From NCBI RefSeq assembly GCF_017792025.1, contig NZ_CP046956.1, positions 682,001 to 746,000 on the forward strand: a stretch of DNA of 64,000 nt. The letters run 5' to 3'. The notes beneath the pieces were generated by a model. It ran no database searches. It had not been told where the DNA came from and worked only from the letters and a program-made list of their open reading frames with translations. Source of the DNA: Sediminibacillus dalangtanensis. Lineage in GTDB: Bacteria > Bacillota > Bacilli > Bacillales > Amphibacillaceae. Below, piece after piece: positions 17,229 to 26,075 of the stretch (the stretch's first letter is position 1; each line of letters opens with the position of its first letter). A program made the translations under genes and the position numbers.

Positions 17229-19397
17229 TCAGACACTTATTATCCCTTCTTTGTCTATAGAGCTATTTGAATAGAGGTTTTGATATTTACTGGAATAAAT
17301 CATAAGTTCCTCATGGGTACCCACATCAACAATCTGTCCATCCTCCAACACAATTATCTGATCGGCATTCTTCACTGTAGACAGTCTGTGTGCTATCACT
17401 ATTCTTGTACAATTCAGAGATTGAATACTTTTTTCGATTCTTGATTCTGTAATAGAATCAAGTGCACTAGTTGCCTCGTCTAATAACAAAATAGAAGGGC
17501 GTCCTACAAGAGCCCTTGCTAATGCAATTCTTTGCTTTTGCCCACCTGAAAAGTTAGAACCTGTTTCTGAAACCACTGTGTTAAAACCCATAGGCATGTC
17601 TTTAATGTCATCTGTAAGGGCAGCCATTTCTGCAGCCCATTCAACATCTTCCGAAGTAACATCCTCTTGATTAATTATGATATTTTCGTAAACCGACTTA
17701 TTAAATAAAAAGTTTTCTTGTAATACCACACCAATGTTTTTTCTGAAAGAGGATTTATTCAAATGCTCATATGGAAGTTCGTCAAAGAATATTTCTCCTT
17801 TAGTAGGTTTATATAATCCGACTAACAGTGCAGCTAAAGTACTTTTTCCAGATCCTGATTTCCCTACAATAGCAACTTTTTGTCCAGGGTCTATGTTCAA
17901 GGATACATCTTGAACTACTTCATGTCCGTTATCATGGTATTTAAAATAGACGCTGTTTAGTTTTATCGCCCCTTTCAATTCCTTAATTTCAAGTGTATTA
18001 TTCTCTTTTTCTACGGGAGACTTTAAAACGTCATCTATTCTGTCTAGCAATGCTTGCATTGTCACAATGTCATTTGCTAAAGTAGCTAAAGAATTTAGTG
18101 GACCTAGAAAAGACATGGAAAGAGACTGAAAAGCAAACAGTGTGCCGAGAGTAATATCGCCTTGCTGGATTTGATAAATACCTAACATAACAACTACCAA
18201 GGGAGCTGTATAATGAAGTGCCTTTGTTACAGTATCAATTTTAACCTCAAAGTCCGCTTTCTTCTTAGTTGAGCTGAGTTGTTGTTTGAACAGCTTCTCC
18301 CATTTTGTATATATTTGATTCTCTATACCTAACGACTTAACAGTTGAGATCCCACCAAGAACCTCCGTCATAAAGCTGCTGGTCATTGTTTGATTGTTAA
18401 TCTCATCCTTTGTTAAGTATTCTAAATGTTGTTTAGAAAAATAGACTGTTAGTACTTGCATCAGACCAATGCTTAATATAGTAAGTGCTAGAAGCTTCGA
18501 TTCAATCAGCATATATCCGAATATTACAACTACCAAAAAAATATTAATGATAGATGAAAGTAGTTGTTGTGATAAAAACTCTCGTATTCTTATATTACTA
18601 TTTGCTCGATAAATCAAATCACCACGAGATCTAAGTTCAAAAAATTTGTATGGCAGTTTGAATAAATGTGACACAAATCTATTCATTAGCTGCTTATCAA
18701 GTGAGTTTTGCAATCTTACCACCGAAAAGTTTTTTATTGCCAAGAAGCAAACTTGAAAAATGATAATAGAGAAAAAAGCTAATATTAATTGTAGTGCTCT
18801 ACCTTCTAATTTTTCTGTTACCGTTAAATCAATAATATATTTCGTAACAATTGGAACACCCACGGCCAACAACTGTAGCAGGAGAGATATAAGCAATATG
18901 TAATACAGCAGTTTTTTGTGGGAGAACACAACATTTATTATACTGAAATTTCTTTTTTGTTTTTTTTGTTTGAAGTTCGGATTTGGCGCTACATCTAAAA
19001 TAACGCCAGAAAATGATTGGCTGAAGGAATCTTTGTGTAATTTTATGCGCCCTTTGGCGGGATCAACGATATAGATAATATCTTTTTTAACTTTATCAAT
19101 TACTACGTAGTGGTTCTCATTATAAAAGGCAATGGCAGGTAATTGCATATTATCACTTCCGAGTAACTCGGTAGGAACTCGTTTAGCAGTGGCAGCTAAG
19201 TGGAAGCTTTCGGCTGCTCTTTTGATTTGCAAAAGGTTGATTCCATCCCGGCCGTTACCAAAGTATTCTCTTAGTTCCGTTAAACCCACATCATATCTAT
19301 AATAAGATAAAATCATGCTTAAACAGCAAATTCCGCACTCATATCGGTTCAATTGTTTAACTACGGGAATTTCAACCTTAGTTTTTCTGGCTAACAT
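17229..19397 (-). CDS. lanT: LanT peptidase-containing ABC exporter (AMS type)
   Basis: A 722-residue bifunctional exporter. Residues 10-140 are a C39 double-glycine peptidase: Q15…C21 in NRYECGICCLSM is the catalytic Cys, with the His in ENHYVVIDKV and Asp in VDPAKG. Residues about 160-440 hold the six membrane spans, and 480-722 the ATPase with Walker A GKSGSGKST, signature FSGGQKQR and Walker B ILLLDEATSALD. It should cut the leader after the GA of the precursor and export the mature lantibiotic. RBS GGGAGGTGA; it begins 28 nt after the lanM stop in the same transcript. Confidence 0.95.
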   Translation of the reverse strand: MLARKTKVEIPVVKQLNRYECGICCLSMILSYYRYDVGLTELREYFGNGRDGINLLQIKRAAESFHLAATAKRVPTELLGSDNMQLPAIAFYNENHYVVIDKVKKDIIYIVDPAKGRIKLHKDSFSQSFSGVILDVAPNPNFKQKKQKRNFSIINVVFSHKKLLYYILLISLLLQLLAVGVPIVTKYIIDLTVTEKLEGRALQLILAFFSIIIFQVCFLAIKNFSVVRLQNSLDKQLMNRFVSHLFKLPYKFFELRSRGDLIYRANSNIRIREFLSQQLLSSIINIFLVVVIFGYMLIESKLLALTILSIGLMQVLTVYFSKQHLEYLTKDEINNQTMTSSFMTEVLGGISTVKSLGIENQIYTKWEKLFKQQLSSTKKKADFEVKIDTVTKALHYTAPLVVVMLGIYQIQQGDITLGTLFAFQSLSMSFLGPLNSLATLANDIVTMQALLDRIDDVLKSPVEKENNTLEIKELKGAIKLNSVYFKYHDNGHEVVQDVSLNIDPGQKVAIVGKSGSGKSTLAALLVGLYKPTKGEIFFDELPYEHLNKSSFRKNIGVVLQENFLFNKSVYENIIINQEDVTSEDVEWAAEMAALTDDIKDMPMGFNTVVSETGSNFSGGQKQRIALARALVGRPSILLLDEATSALDSITESRIEKSIQSLNCTRIVIAHRLSTVKNADQIIVLEDGQIVDVGTHEELMIYSSKYQNLYSNSSIDKEGIISV

Positions 19398-19425
19398 TTA
19401 AATCACCTCCCATGTTGTCCAGTCT

Positions 19426-22400
19426 TTAATGATTTGGCATCTCTAGAACCCCTAAAACAGAGGGGATACTGTTATTGTAGAATCTTAGTAACTGGTAACC
19501 TATTCCTGATAGTCCAACCATAAAATTAGGGGTCTGTTGGCCACCGGGAATTCCACATTTCCAATTATTTTTACCATCTTTATTTACCTTTAATATAATT
19601 TCGAAAGCTTTTTTATAGGCAAAGTCCCTTAACGCATAATCATCATAAAACTTAGAGGATAATAGAAGAAGTTCTAAGTTGCCTAAATCTCCATGACACA
19701 AGCTGTAATTTAATCCGGTAATACCACTAACAACAGTCTTCTTAACAGCTCGATCTAAATCAGTAGTAACTTGACTATCTTGATAGTACTCAAGCATTTT
19801 TAGTCTTCCAAGACCAATACCGGCAGCTCCATTACACCAATGGACAACTGATTCAGCTTTATGATCGTTATCAAATAATCTTAAATCTAACCAGTTATTC
19901 AACTCCGAATCATATAACGAATTTTCATATTTTAAACTTGCTTGTCCCGCGGACAAGTATTTTTGGTTTTTCGTTTCTTTTGCCAGCATCATCAGTGCTA
20001 ATGCGATGCCTGCCGAACCATGAGATAATCCTGAAAGTGGGGGCATATCTTTATTTTTAGGCAGTAACCAACCATATCCAAATTTATTACTTACGGCATG
20101 TTTTAATAAATGGTCTCCACATTTCACCGCTACACCTCTTGCTTTATCGTAATGAGTTAAATGATAAAAATTGAGACAAACAATTAAGGTACCTGCACTT
20201 CCATTTAATAAATCAAAATTTTTGTCTTTATCAACATTACGGTCTATAACGTCCACAAGTTCTTTGGCTTTATCTAAATATGTTTCGTTACTCCAGAGTT
20301 TAGATAAATGAGATAAAACATAAATCGCTGAAGTATATCCTGAAAAAGCTGATGTATATTGCCTTCTGGTCATCATCTGTTCTTTTAAAGCTGTTTCAAG
20401 ACAAGCCTCGGAGATATCCTTGAACTCTTCTAATTTAGACTCACTTGCTAAATACGCATAAAATAAACTCATACCCAATAGTCCATTATACAATCCCATA
20501 TCCATTACCTTATATTGAAGCTTTTCATCAGAATTCATTCCCATACCAAGCCATGTTACATCCTTTTTATCTTCCCCCCATATAGCGTCTTTTTTCATTA
20601 GGCTTCCTATTTTAATTGCTTCAGTTAAGAATGCCTCTTTGTTGATTTGTTCCGAGTCCACTTTATTGAGAGGTTGTTTTTGTTTACTTTCCATCATAAG
20701 ATCTTTACTAATATAATGTTTAGTCAGCAAAGACTCTTCAATAAATTTGATTTGCCTTTCGCAGTCTTCCAAGCTTAAATTATTTAGTTTTTTTAATACT
20801 AATAATAGGCTATCCTCTTTTATAACGTTTCTTATTATCTGTTTTTCATTTCCTACGAGGTTTGTAGAGTTTATTTTACAACTGAAGTAGGGAATGTCTC
20901 CTATTAGCATTTCTTTGCATTCAGAAGAAATAGTTTCTATCCTGTCAGGCAGGTCCTTCGCTAAACGCCATAGAAAATCAAAAAGATTTACTCTGTCTAA
21001 TCCATTTTTAAGGTATTTAGGGTGTGTACTAGCTTCTAGTAACCAGCTATAAACAGGTGTATTTCTTAGTATTACTCTCACGGTGTCCTCTTTGAAGTGA
21101 TGTATTGGTCCATCGGTAGATAACAACTCTTCAAGGTTTTCCATAGTTATCTTGTAAGTATTACGAAATCCATTTTTGATTCTTTGTACGTGATCAGTCG
21201 AATCTATTATTTCCTTTTTAAAAACAGGTAAATTGTTACCTTGTGGTGAATGAATAGTTTTCTTTACAATTTTCATATTGTCTGTGTTTTTATTTACTAT
21301 CATCGGTCTGACTAGCTGTCTGCTTTTTCCACCACCCAGACCACTCACATCCAAGTCATAAATTACATCCTCTGCAAACACCGGGAGAAGGCTTGTTCTA
21401 ATTACCGAGTTGGAGATAATATCGATAGCTTTCTTAGTGGATGAAGTAGTATAACTTTTATTTGAGTTAGATATCACATTATGAAAGAGGGATTCCAAAT
21501 CAATAAGAAAGGGATGTTCTCCCTGGGCAATTATATTACCATAGTGAAAATCGGTCGCGTTTAGTAAATATAAAACTGCTAAATATTGACCTTGTCTTTC
21601 AAAAAAGTTTTCAACTTCTTCCTCAGTAGAACACTCCTTGAACTCTATATAATCTTGCCAACCATAATCCTTGCGATTAATTGTCGATAAGGTGGCAAAT
21701 TGTTTATTAATGCCTTTAGCGTTATACCATTCTAAGAGTTTTTGGAAGTGTAAATCTATCGATAATGATCTCGGTTTGTAAAGAAGTTTTTCACCGTTGA
21801 GGAAAGATAGCTTTAAAACGCTACCACTGTTATGTGCGTCACCAGTTTGTTCAATATTAATTACACGGTCATATGTTTTATTAAATCTTTGCTCTATGTG
21901 GTCCATATCCATTAAATATCTATTTAGTGATTGGATAATATTGGTGATTATATTCGGAATGCTTTCACATATCAAACGACCTAATAAGGGGTATTCCAGC
22001 AGTAACGTGAGTACCTTTTTCTTGTTACCAAGCTTGTAGGTCAAGAAAAATTCATATCTTTCTTCTGGTGTGTCCCCGATCAATTCATCATTTATTCTGT
22101 TAAGTTCATAAATAAGGGTTTTTCCAGCAAAGTTAGTAATCTGACTAACAACTGCTTTAAATACGATTTCTATTAGAACAGAATAATCTAATACCTTTTC
22201 ATATATTGTATGATTAACTTTAACCTTCAGTGAAGTTTTTGCTTTTTCGAGGAAAGGGATCATGAAGGTTTTAAACGGAAAATCATTATTATTTATAAAA
22301 TCTTGTTCTTCTTCACTTAACTCTTCATTGTTTTCACTGAAGACAGATATTAAATAATGATACCAACTGTATTCTTTGGGATTACTTTCCGTATATTCAT

Positions 22401-22632
22401 CATTTATAAGATTTAAAAAAAGATCATAAGATATTTTGTCTTGTTCCAAACGTAATTTAATCAAATCATTATCGTTTTCCAGTCGACTTAACCACTGTAC
22501 TAGTCTATCTGAGTTAGGGATGGGTGGCTTGTCCTGTATATTCTTAATAGACCTTTCTGTTAAATAAAGTGCTTTTGACCATTCCGTATTATTGAGCATA
22601 GAGTCCAATGTATTATCAGTTTTTTTAAGCAA
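19426..22632 (-). CDS. lanM: LanM class II lanthipeptide synthetase
   Basis: A 1068-residue LanM that dehydrates Ser/Thr and then closes thioether rings. The dehydratase half contains GDAHNSGSVLKLSF, YKPR with K286, DFHYGN (D361, H363, N366) and LIDLE (D378, E380), the lipid-kinase-like active-site set. The C-terminal LanC-like cyclase has the zinc ligands C933 (WCNGAAG), C979 and H980 (CHGDLGN). Length and motifs fit the lacticin 481 family. Start TTG at 22630-22632 follows GAAGGTGA by 5 nt; no nearer ATG exists. The single enzyme modifies the 48-residue LanA encoded just upstream. Confidence 0.96.
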   Translation of the reverse strand: MLKKTDNTLDSMLNNTEWSKALYLTERSIKNIQDKPPIPNSDRLVQWLSRLENDNDLIKLRLEQDKISYDLFLNLINDEYTESNPKEYSWYHYLISVFSENNEELSEEEQDFINNNDFPFKTFMIPFLEKAKTSLKVKVNHTIYEKVLDYSVLIEIVFKAVVSQITNFAGKTLIYELNRINDELIGDTPEERYEFFLTYKLGNKKKVLTLLLEYPLLGRLICESIPNIITNIIQSLNRYLMDMDHIEQRFNKTYDRVINIEQTGDAHNSGSVLKLSFLNGEKLLYKPRSLSIDLHFQKLLEWYNAKGINKQFATLSTINRKDYGWQDYIEFKECSTEEEVENFFERQGQYLAVLYLLNATDFHYGNIIAQGEHPFLIDLESLFHNVISNSNKSYTTSSTKKAIDIISNSVIRTSLLPVFAEDVIYDLDVSGLGGGKSRQLVRPMIVNKNTDNMKIVKKTIHSPQGNNLPVFKKEIIDSTDHVQRIKNGFRNTYKITMENLEELLSTDGPIHHFKEDTVRVILRNTPVYSWLLEASTHPKYLKNGLDRVNLFDFLWRLAKDLPDRIETISSECKEMLIGDIPYFSCKINSTNLVGNEKQIIRNVIKEDSLLLVLKKLNNLSLEDCERQIKFIEESLLTKHYISKDLMMESKQKQPLNKVDSEQINKEAFLTEAIKIGSLMKKDAIWGEDKKDVTWLGMGMNSDEKLQYKVMDMGLYNGLLGMSLFYAYLASESKLEEFKDISEACLETALKEQMMTRRQYTSAFSGYTSAIYVLSHLSKLWSNETYLDKAKELVDVIDRNVDKDKNFDLLNGSAGTLIVCLNFYHLTHYDKARGVAVKCGDHLLKHAVSNKFGYGWLLPKNKDMPPLSGLSHGSAGIALALMMLAKETKNQKYLSAGQASLKYENSLYDSELNNWLDLRLFDNDHKAESVVHWCNGAAGIGLGRLKMLEYYQDSQVTTDLDRAVKKTVVSGITGLNYSLCHGDLGNLELLLLSSKFYDDYALRDFAYKKAFEIILKVNKDGKNNWKCGIPGGQQTPNFMVGLSGIGYQLLRFYNNSIPSVLGVLEMPNH

Positions 22633-22661
22633 AAGATCACCTTCAATTTATGTTTTAATAA

Positions 22662-22690
22662 GAAAAGAACGCTTTTAAAGCGCTCTTTTC
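22662..22690 (-). terminator. Hairpin between lanA and lanM (attenuator)
   Basis: GAAAAG…CTTTTC arms enclosing AACGCTTT/AAAGCG pairing make an imperfect 13-bp stem, followed on the minus strand by TTATTAAAAC. A partial terminator here would give abundant lanA message and less lanM/lanT, the usual arrangement in lantibiotic operons. Confidence 0.6.
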
Positions 22691-22737
22691 CAAGAAAGTT
22701 AAGTAAATATTCATAGATGAAGTGCATGTAACTTCTT

Positions 22738-22884
22738 TTAGAAGCAGCAGGTAAAAATAAATTGCCAAGTGTTCATGTGACATTCGTGAGAGACAGTGGA
22801 GATAGCACCATCCGCACCTACGATATCTGCTAATTCCTCATCCGAAATGTCTTGGATTGCTTCTAGGGCTTTGTTTTCTTTCAT
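22738..22884 (-). CDS. lanA: Lacticin 481-type lantibiotic precursor peptide (LanA)
   Basis: A 48-codon gene with a strong GGAGGTGA 6 nt before ATG. The first 24 residues form an acidic leader (starts MKENKALEAIQDISDEE) ending ELADIVGA, the double-glycine-type cleavage site of class II lantibiotics. The 24-residue core starts DGAI and contains STVSHECHMNTWQFIFTCC plus a terminal Phe, clearly the nukacin ISK-1/lacticin 481/ruminococcin A pattern. By analogy ring A joins core T6-C11, ring B S8-C22 and ring C T15-C23, with Thr21 as dehydrobutyrine; S5 is an extra possible dehydration site. The ring map is inferred. Sequence differs from the members I remember in the N-terminal four residues and final Phe. 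Confidence 0.95.
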   Translation of the reverse strand: MKENKALEAIQDISDEELADIVGADGAISTVSHECHMNTWQFIFTCCF

Positions 22885-22928
22885 CTTAAGTCACCTCCAA
22901 ATAGATTTTAAGATGCATCTTGGTTTAG

Positions 22929-22957
22929 AATATAGCAGACTTTATATTATTGGTAAA
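22929..22957 (-). promoter_or_regulatory. lanA: Candidate lanA promoter
   Basis: On the minus strand TTTACC (22952-22957), a 17-nt spacer and TATATT (22929-22934) would start a ~38-nt leader before lanA. The -35 is poor, consistent with need for an activator. An alternative TTGAAA/TAATAT pair slightly upstream has a 19-nt spacer. Confidence 0.45.
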
Positions 22958-22990
22958 ACAGGATATTTTTTCAAAAAAATGTTAGTAATA

Positions 22991-23005
22991 TATGGTTAAC
23001 CCATA
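22991..23005. promoter_or_regulatory. PlcR-box-like palindrome upstream of lanA
   Basis: TATGGTTAACCCATA is TATG-N7-CATA with near-perfect symmetry around GTTAAC. The published PlcR box is TATGNAN4TNCATA (N8 between the half sites), so this is one base shorter. It lies about 76 nt upstream of the presumed lanA start site and is a candidate operator for the NprR/PlcR-like regulator encoded next door. Confidence 0.45.
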
Positions 23006-23006
23006 A

Positions 23007-23033
23007 TTCGGAATAATCGGGAAAGTTTCCGAA
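23007..23033. repeat. Inverted repeat TTCGGAA-N13-TTCCGAA upstream of lanA
   Basis: Perfect 7-bp arms at 23007-23013 and 23027-23033, with an inner GGAAAGTTTCC palindrome (23020-23030). It abuts the TATG-CATA palindrome. Possible second operator or part of a composite one. The rest of the 570-nt lanA upstream region (23034-23411) is AT-rich with no gene I can support. Confidence 0.4.
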
Positions 23034-23411
23034 GTAGAACGAAACATTTACGTTTTTTTTCTAGGTTGATTTATCAAAATTGAAATAAACTTTTCAGAAT
23101 GTTTTTTACATAAAAGAGAATATATAATATAATGAAAAGTTAGGGTTTACATTCAATTAAATCTATTTATTTTTAAAATTCTTGCCTTCAAGATTAATCT
23201 TTTTTTCTTTTAGTCATGTTTGAGGACAGAACTCAATTGATGAAGTTGATTTTAATTCTATTGGACTTACTTGGTTGATTGAGATTTTTTCATCAAATCC
23301 GTATTTTTAGTGACTAGCTTTTTTGATGATCTAAATAATTTTTTATATTTATTTTTTTAGTGCACAGCATTGTTATAGATTAATGTTAAAGGAATTTATA
23401 TCTTAAGAAAT

Positions 23412-23445
23412 AAACAAGGTGCACAGAAGCCTGTTCACCTTGTTT
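23412..23445 (-). terminator. Terminator after the pheromone precursor gene
   Basis: Perfect 10-bp stem AAACAAGGTG/CACCTTGTTT with a 14-nt loop, 10 nt past the peptide stop codon, followed on the minus strand by a T-rich stretch. It isolates the regulator-peptide pair from lanA. Confidence 0.75.
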
Positions 23446-23455
23446 AAAGAAGTAT

Positions 23456-23584
23456 TCAACTTTCAAATTCGATACTATCATGGTCAGGATGTTCTTCATA
23501 GGCAAAGTGCGTTTCGTCCATCATAGTGGAGAGTCCCAAGAGTACAACTAAAGTTAATACGGTAGTAACGAGTATTTTTCTCAT
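23456..23584 (-). CDS. Secreted signalling-peptide precursor (NprX/PapR-like)
   Basis: A 42-codon gene with an AGGAGGC ribosome site, 24 nt after the stop of the HTH-TPR regulator. The product has a classical export signal (MRKILVTTVLTLVVLLGLST) followed by an acidic hydrophilic tail ending HPDHDSIEFES. Size, signal sequence and position match the NprX, PapR and Phr precursors, whose C-terminal penta- to octapeptides are released outside, reimported by an oligopeptide permease and bound by the cognate TPR regulator. The mature peptide is probably within the last 8-10 residues; the exact ends are unknown. The IEFE core resembles the LPFEF of PapR, perhaps by chance. Confidence 0.8.
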   Translation of the reverse strand: MRKILVTTVLTLVVLLGLSTMMDETHFAYEEHPDHDSIEFES

Positions 23585-23608
23585 AAGTAAACAGCCTCCT
23601 AAATAATT

Positions 23609-24871
23609 TTATATATTTACTTCCATTGCAAAATTAAAATACATTGCTGATAATTTATACTTCCGTTTACTAAAATAATGTTCTCCTAAAAGCTTATAAT
23701 AGCTAAACTTTTGGTGATGTAACCCCTTTGATTCTAGAAAAGGGATGATTTTATTAAGTATCAATTCTTCCAAGGCATCATTGTCACCTTTAATTAAATG
23801 CTTGTACACATCAAATTCATGTTGGTAAATATGGCTTGTTTTTATATGCGAGAGAAGACTCAGACCAGTTTTCATCCATTTTTCTGCGTTCCTAAGATCG
23901 CCTATTTGATAGTATTCTTTCATTAAACTTGCAATAGGGGTTATATGGTGCGGTTTTGGTTTATTAGCCCTTAGTTCATAGCTTTTCAAGAAATACTCTA
24001 AAGCCTTTGGTGAGTGATTGATCTTTGAGTAGAGGTTACCTATATTTTGCACTGAAATAGATAAAAGTTCTTCATCATCAGTTTTTTCAGCAATATATTG
24101 GGCTGACTGATAACTTTCTAATGAGTTTTTGATGTCATTTATGCGTAAGTAAGTTATACCTAATAATATATGACACTGTGCACATTTTTTTAGATTGTAA
24201 TATTTTTGATAATATTTCAATGCCTTGTTTGCGTATTTAAAAGTAAAAAAGGATTGATTAGTGTGGCTTGCTGATAATGCAATCATATAATATAGGCTGC
24301 CTTTTTCTTTTAATTGGGAGTGGCAAACGTCATTGATATAATCTTTGGCTTCTTGAAAAGATTCTAGTGCTTTTTGATAAGCTAAATTATAAAAAAAGTA
24401 GTAACCCCTGAATTTAAGCCAATAATATTTTTGATTTCCGGATAAGTTTTTAGAATGGCTTTTCAAGTATTGGTATTGCTCATGTGCCTTCTTTTTATCT
24501 TTTAATAGAATATAATATCTAAGCTTATGTATATCTATAAGTAGCAACACATTATTATCAGTTATTAAATCGTGGTGTGAATTAATTTGGTGAAAATTCT
24601 TTTTCATTTCTTCCAAATTTTGTTCAAATAAATTTTGAAACCAAATGTTACAAATCTTGTTCATTCTTTCGCTTTTTTCAGAAACAGGATCAATCTTGAG
24701 TTTTTTACACAAGAGATTAATAATTTCATCAGGAGGTTTTACAAAGCCATTTTCAATTTTAGACAAATAAGAATTAGATATGATCCCTTCTGATAATTCA
24801 CTTTGTGTCAGGCACATTTTTTTCCTATAATATTTAATCCTATTTCCAATCTCCTTTGTTATTTTCGTCAC
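23609..24871 (-). CDS. RNPP-family quorum-sensing regulator (NprR/PlcR-like)
   Basis: A 420-residue protein with an N-terminal XRE helix-turn-helix (residues about 8-62, RIKYYRKKMCLTQSELSEGIISNSYLSKIENG) and a long C-terminal array of tetratricopeptide-like helices (for example SLYYMIALSASHTNQ…, AQCHILLGITYLRINDI, SVQNIGNLYSKINHSPKALEYF). Architecture and length match NprR (about 420 residues) and exceed PlcR. The pheromone precursor directly behind it on the same transcript is the expected arrangement. It probably activates lanAMT when its peptide accumulates; this target is inferred from position and a PlcR-box-like site. RBS is moderate (AAGGTGTG). Confidence 0.88.
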   Translation of the reverse strand: MTKITKEIGNRIKYYRKKMCLTQSELSEGIISNSYLSKIENGFVKPPDEIINLLCKKLKIDPVSEKSERMNKICNIWFQNLFEQNLEEMKKNFHQINSHHDLITDNNVLLLIDIHKLRYYILLKDKKKAHEQYQYLKSHSKNLSGNQKYYWLKFRGYYFFYNLAYQKALESFQEAKDYINDVCHSQLKEKGSLYYMIALSASHTNQSFFTFKYANKALKYYQKYYNLKKCAQCHILLGITYLRINDIKNSLESYQSAQYIAEKTDDEELLSISVQNIGNLYSKINHSPKALEYFLKSYELRANKPKPHHITPIASLMKEYYQIGDLRNAEKWMKTGLSLLSHIKTSHIYQHEFDVYKHLIKGDNDALEELILNKIIPFLESKGLHHQKFSYYKLLGEHYFSKRKYKLSAMYFNFAMEVNI

Positions 24872-25489
24872 ACCTTTCTTTTTGTTGATTTAAAACTGAT
24901 ATGTAAGTTGTATAAAGCGTCATAGCATCCTAATAACTCTTAGATGCTGATTTAGGAGATTTTACTAAAAAAGTAAATTCTAGTATCTATTATATTAGTA
25001 AATGCTGATTAAGCCAATTGCATTTATAACTTTCTCAAATAATTTTTCTATACGATAATCTTCGTGAATTATTGTCTTATTTTAAGAAAATTTTCCTTTT
25101 TGACGGGCCTTTATAATTTTTATTGATAGAATACCTTGTAGTTTTATTGGCAGAGTGAAAGGGATTGTGAATAATAAGTAATAATGTATATTTTCTATAT
25201 AGCTTCCCTGTAGAGTGAGATGATTGTTATTTTATGTAAACTTTTCTAGTGCACTCCATAAAGAAGTTTATATTAATTCTTTAAAGGGAAGTAAATCTTG
25301 CTTCTATTGTTCCTCCTAGTTTGTTTATTACGTAATCATCACACTACATGGTTATTCCTGCCAAGAATAAGCAACAATTTATAAAGATCAATTTACTCTC
25401 TCCAAAGGTGGCCATGTTTCGGATTCTTAACCAGTTTTTGATTGCAAAACAGAAAGGTTGTATTTAAGAAGCATTCTTTAAACTGTCGT
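24872..25489. other. AT-rich gene-free stretch
   Basis: About 620 nt upstream of the RNPP regulator. It should contain that gene's promoter, but no element stands out. No frame with a ribosome site, no tRNA and no strong hairpin was seen. It marks the change from AT-rich accessory DNA to the more GC-rich right side. Confidence 0.4.
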
Positions 25490-25978
25490 TTACCACAACG
25501 TCTTTACTCCCATATATTCCAGCGCCTGGTTCACTTCGTCGACATCATACGTGCCGTTTTGCAAACAAAAACGGATGACGAGGTCAAAGGGATCATTGTA
25601 TGAAAGGGAATAACCGGCGGCATCTAACAATTCTTCGGTTTTTGTTTCATCTAATCGCAATCCGATTGCTAGAGTGGCAACGGTTTGTTTGCTTGTTTTG
25701 TAATCCGGGTTGGATCTGATTTTGGAGAACAGTCTTCTGTCGAGTCCGGCCCGTTTATACACCTCAGAATCGGTATATCCTTTCTCGTCGATGAACGCAA
25801 AGAGTGTTTCAGAAAAGGAGGGGGACTGGTTTTCCTTTATATAGTCTTCTAAATCCGCTATATTCGTTTCGCTGTCTACGGAAAAGATACTTTCTGACTC
25901 ATATAGCGGCATGTTCATGCTGATTCGATGCATTTCCACATATTCCTGCAACGCTTCCAGCGTGTTTTGATCAAGCAT
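25490..25978 (-). CDS. HTH-like protein of unknown function, divergent from a vWA gene
   Basis: A 162-residue soluble protein. Its C-terminal half (residues about 66-130) reads like a Cro/XRE-type helical domain: SETLFAFIDEKGYTDSEVYKRAGLDRRLFSKIRSNPDYKTSKQTVATLAIGLRL; the N-terminal part is acidic. I know such proteins only as hypothetical partners of vWA genes. RBS GAGGAGG is strong. It is divergent from the vWA gene with about 97 nt between, so they may share regulation or work together. Confidence 0.7.
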   Translation of the reverse strand: MLDQNTLEALQEYVEMHRISMNMPLYESESIFSVDSETNIADLEDYIKENQSPSFSETLFAFIDEKGYTDSEVYKRAGLDRRLFSKIRSNPDYKTSKQTVATLAIGLRLDETKTEELLDAAGYSLSYNDPFDLVIRFCLQNGTYDVDEVNQALEYMGVKTLW

Positions 25979-26075
25979 GATCGGGCCTCCTCATTGTCGC
26001 TTCACAGGCGACCTGTTCCTTTGTTTTTGTTGTTAACATTATAGAATCGAAAGCATACGAAAGGATGAGGAATCG

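Noticed and set aside
23216..23281. 20-codon plus-strand frame (begins MFEDRTQLMKLILI) in the lanA upstream region as a second small peptide
   Set aside because: No ribosome site, no export signal of usable length, and opposite in direction to the operon.
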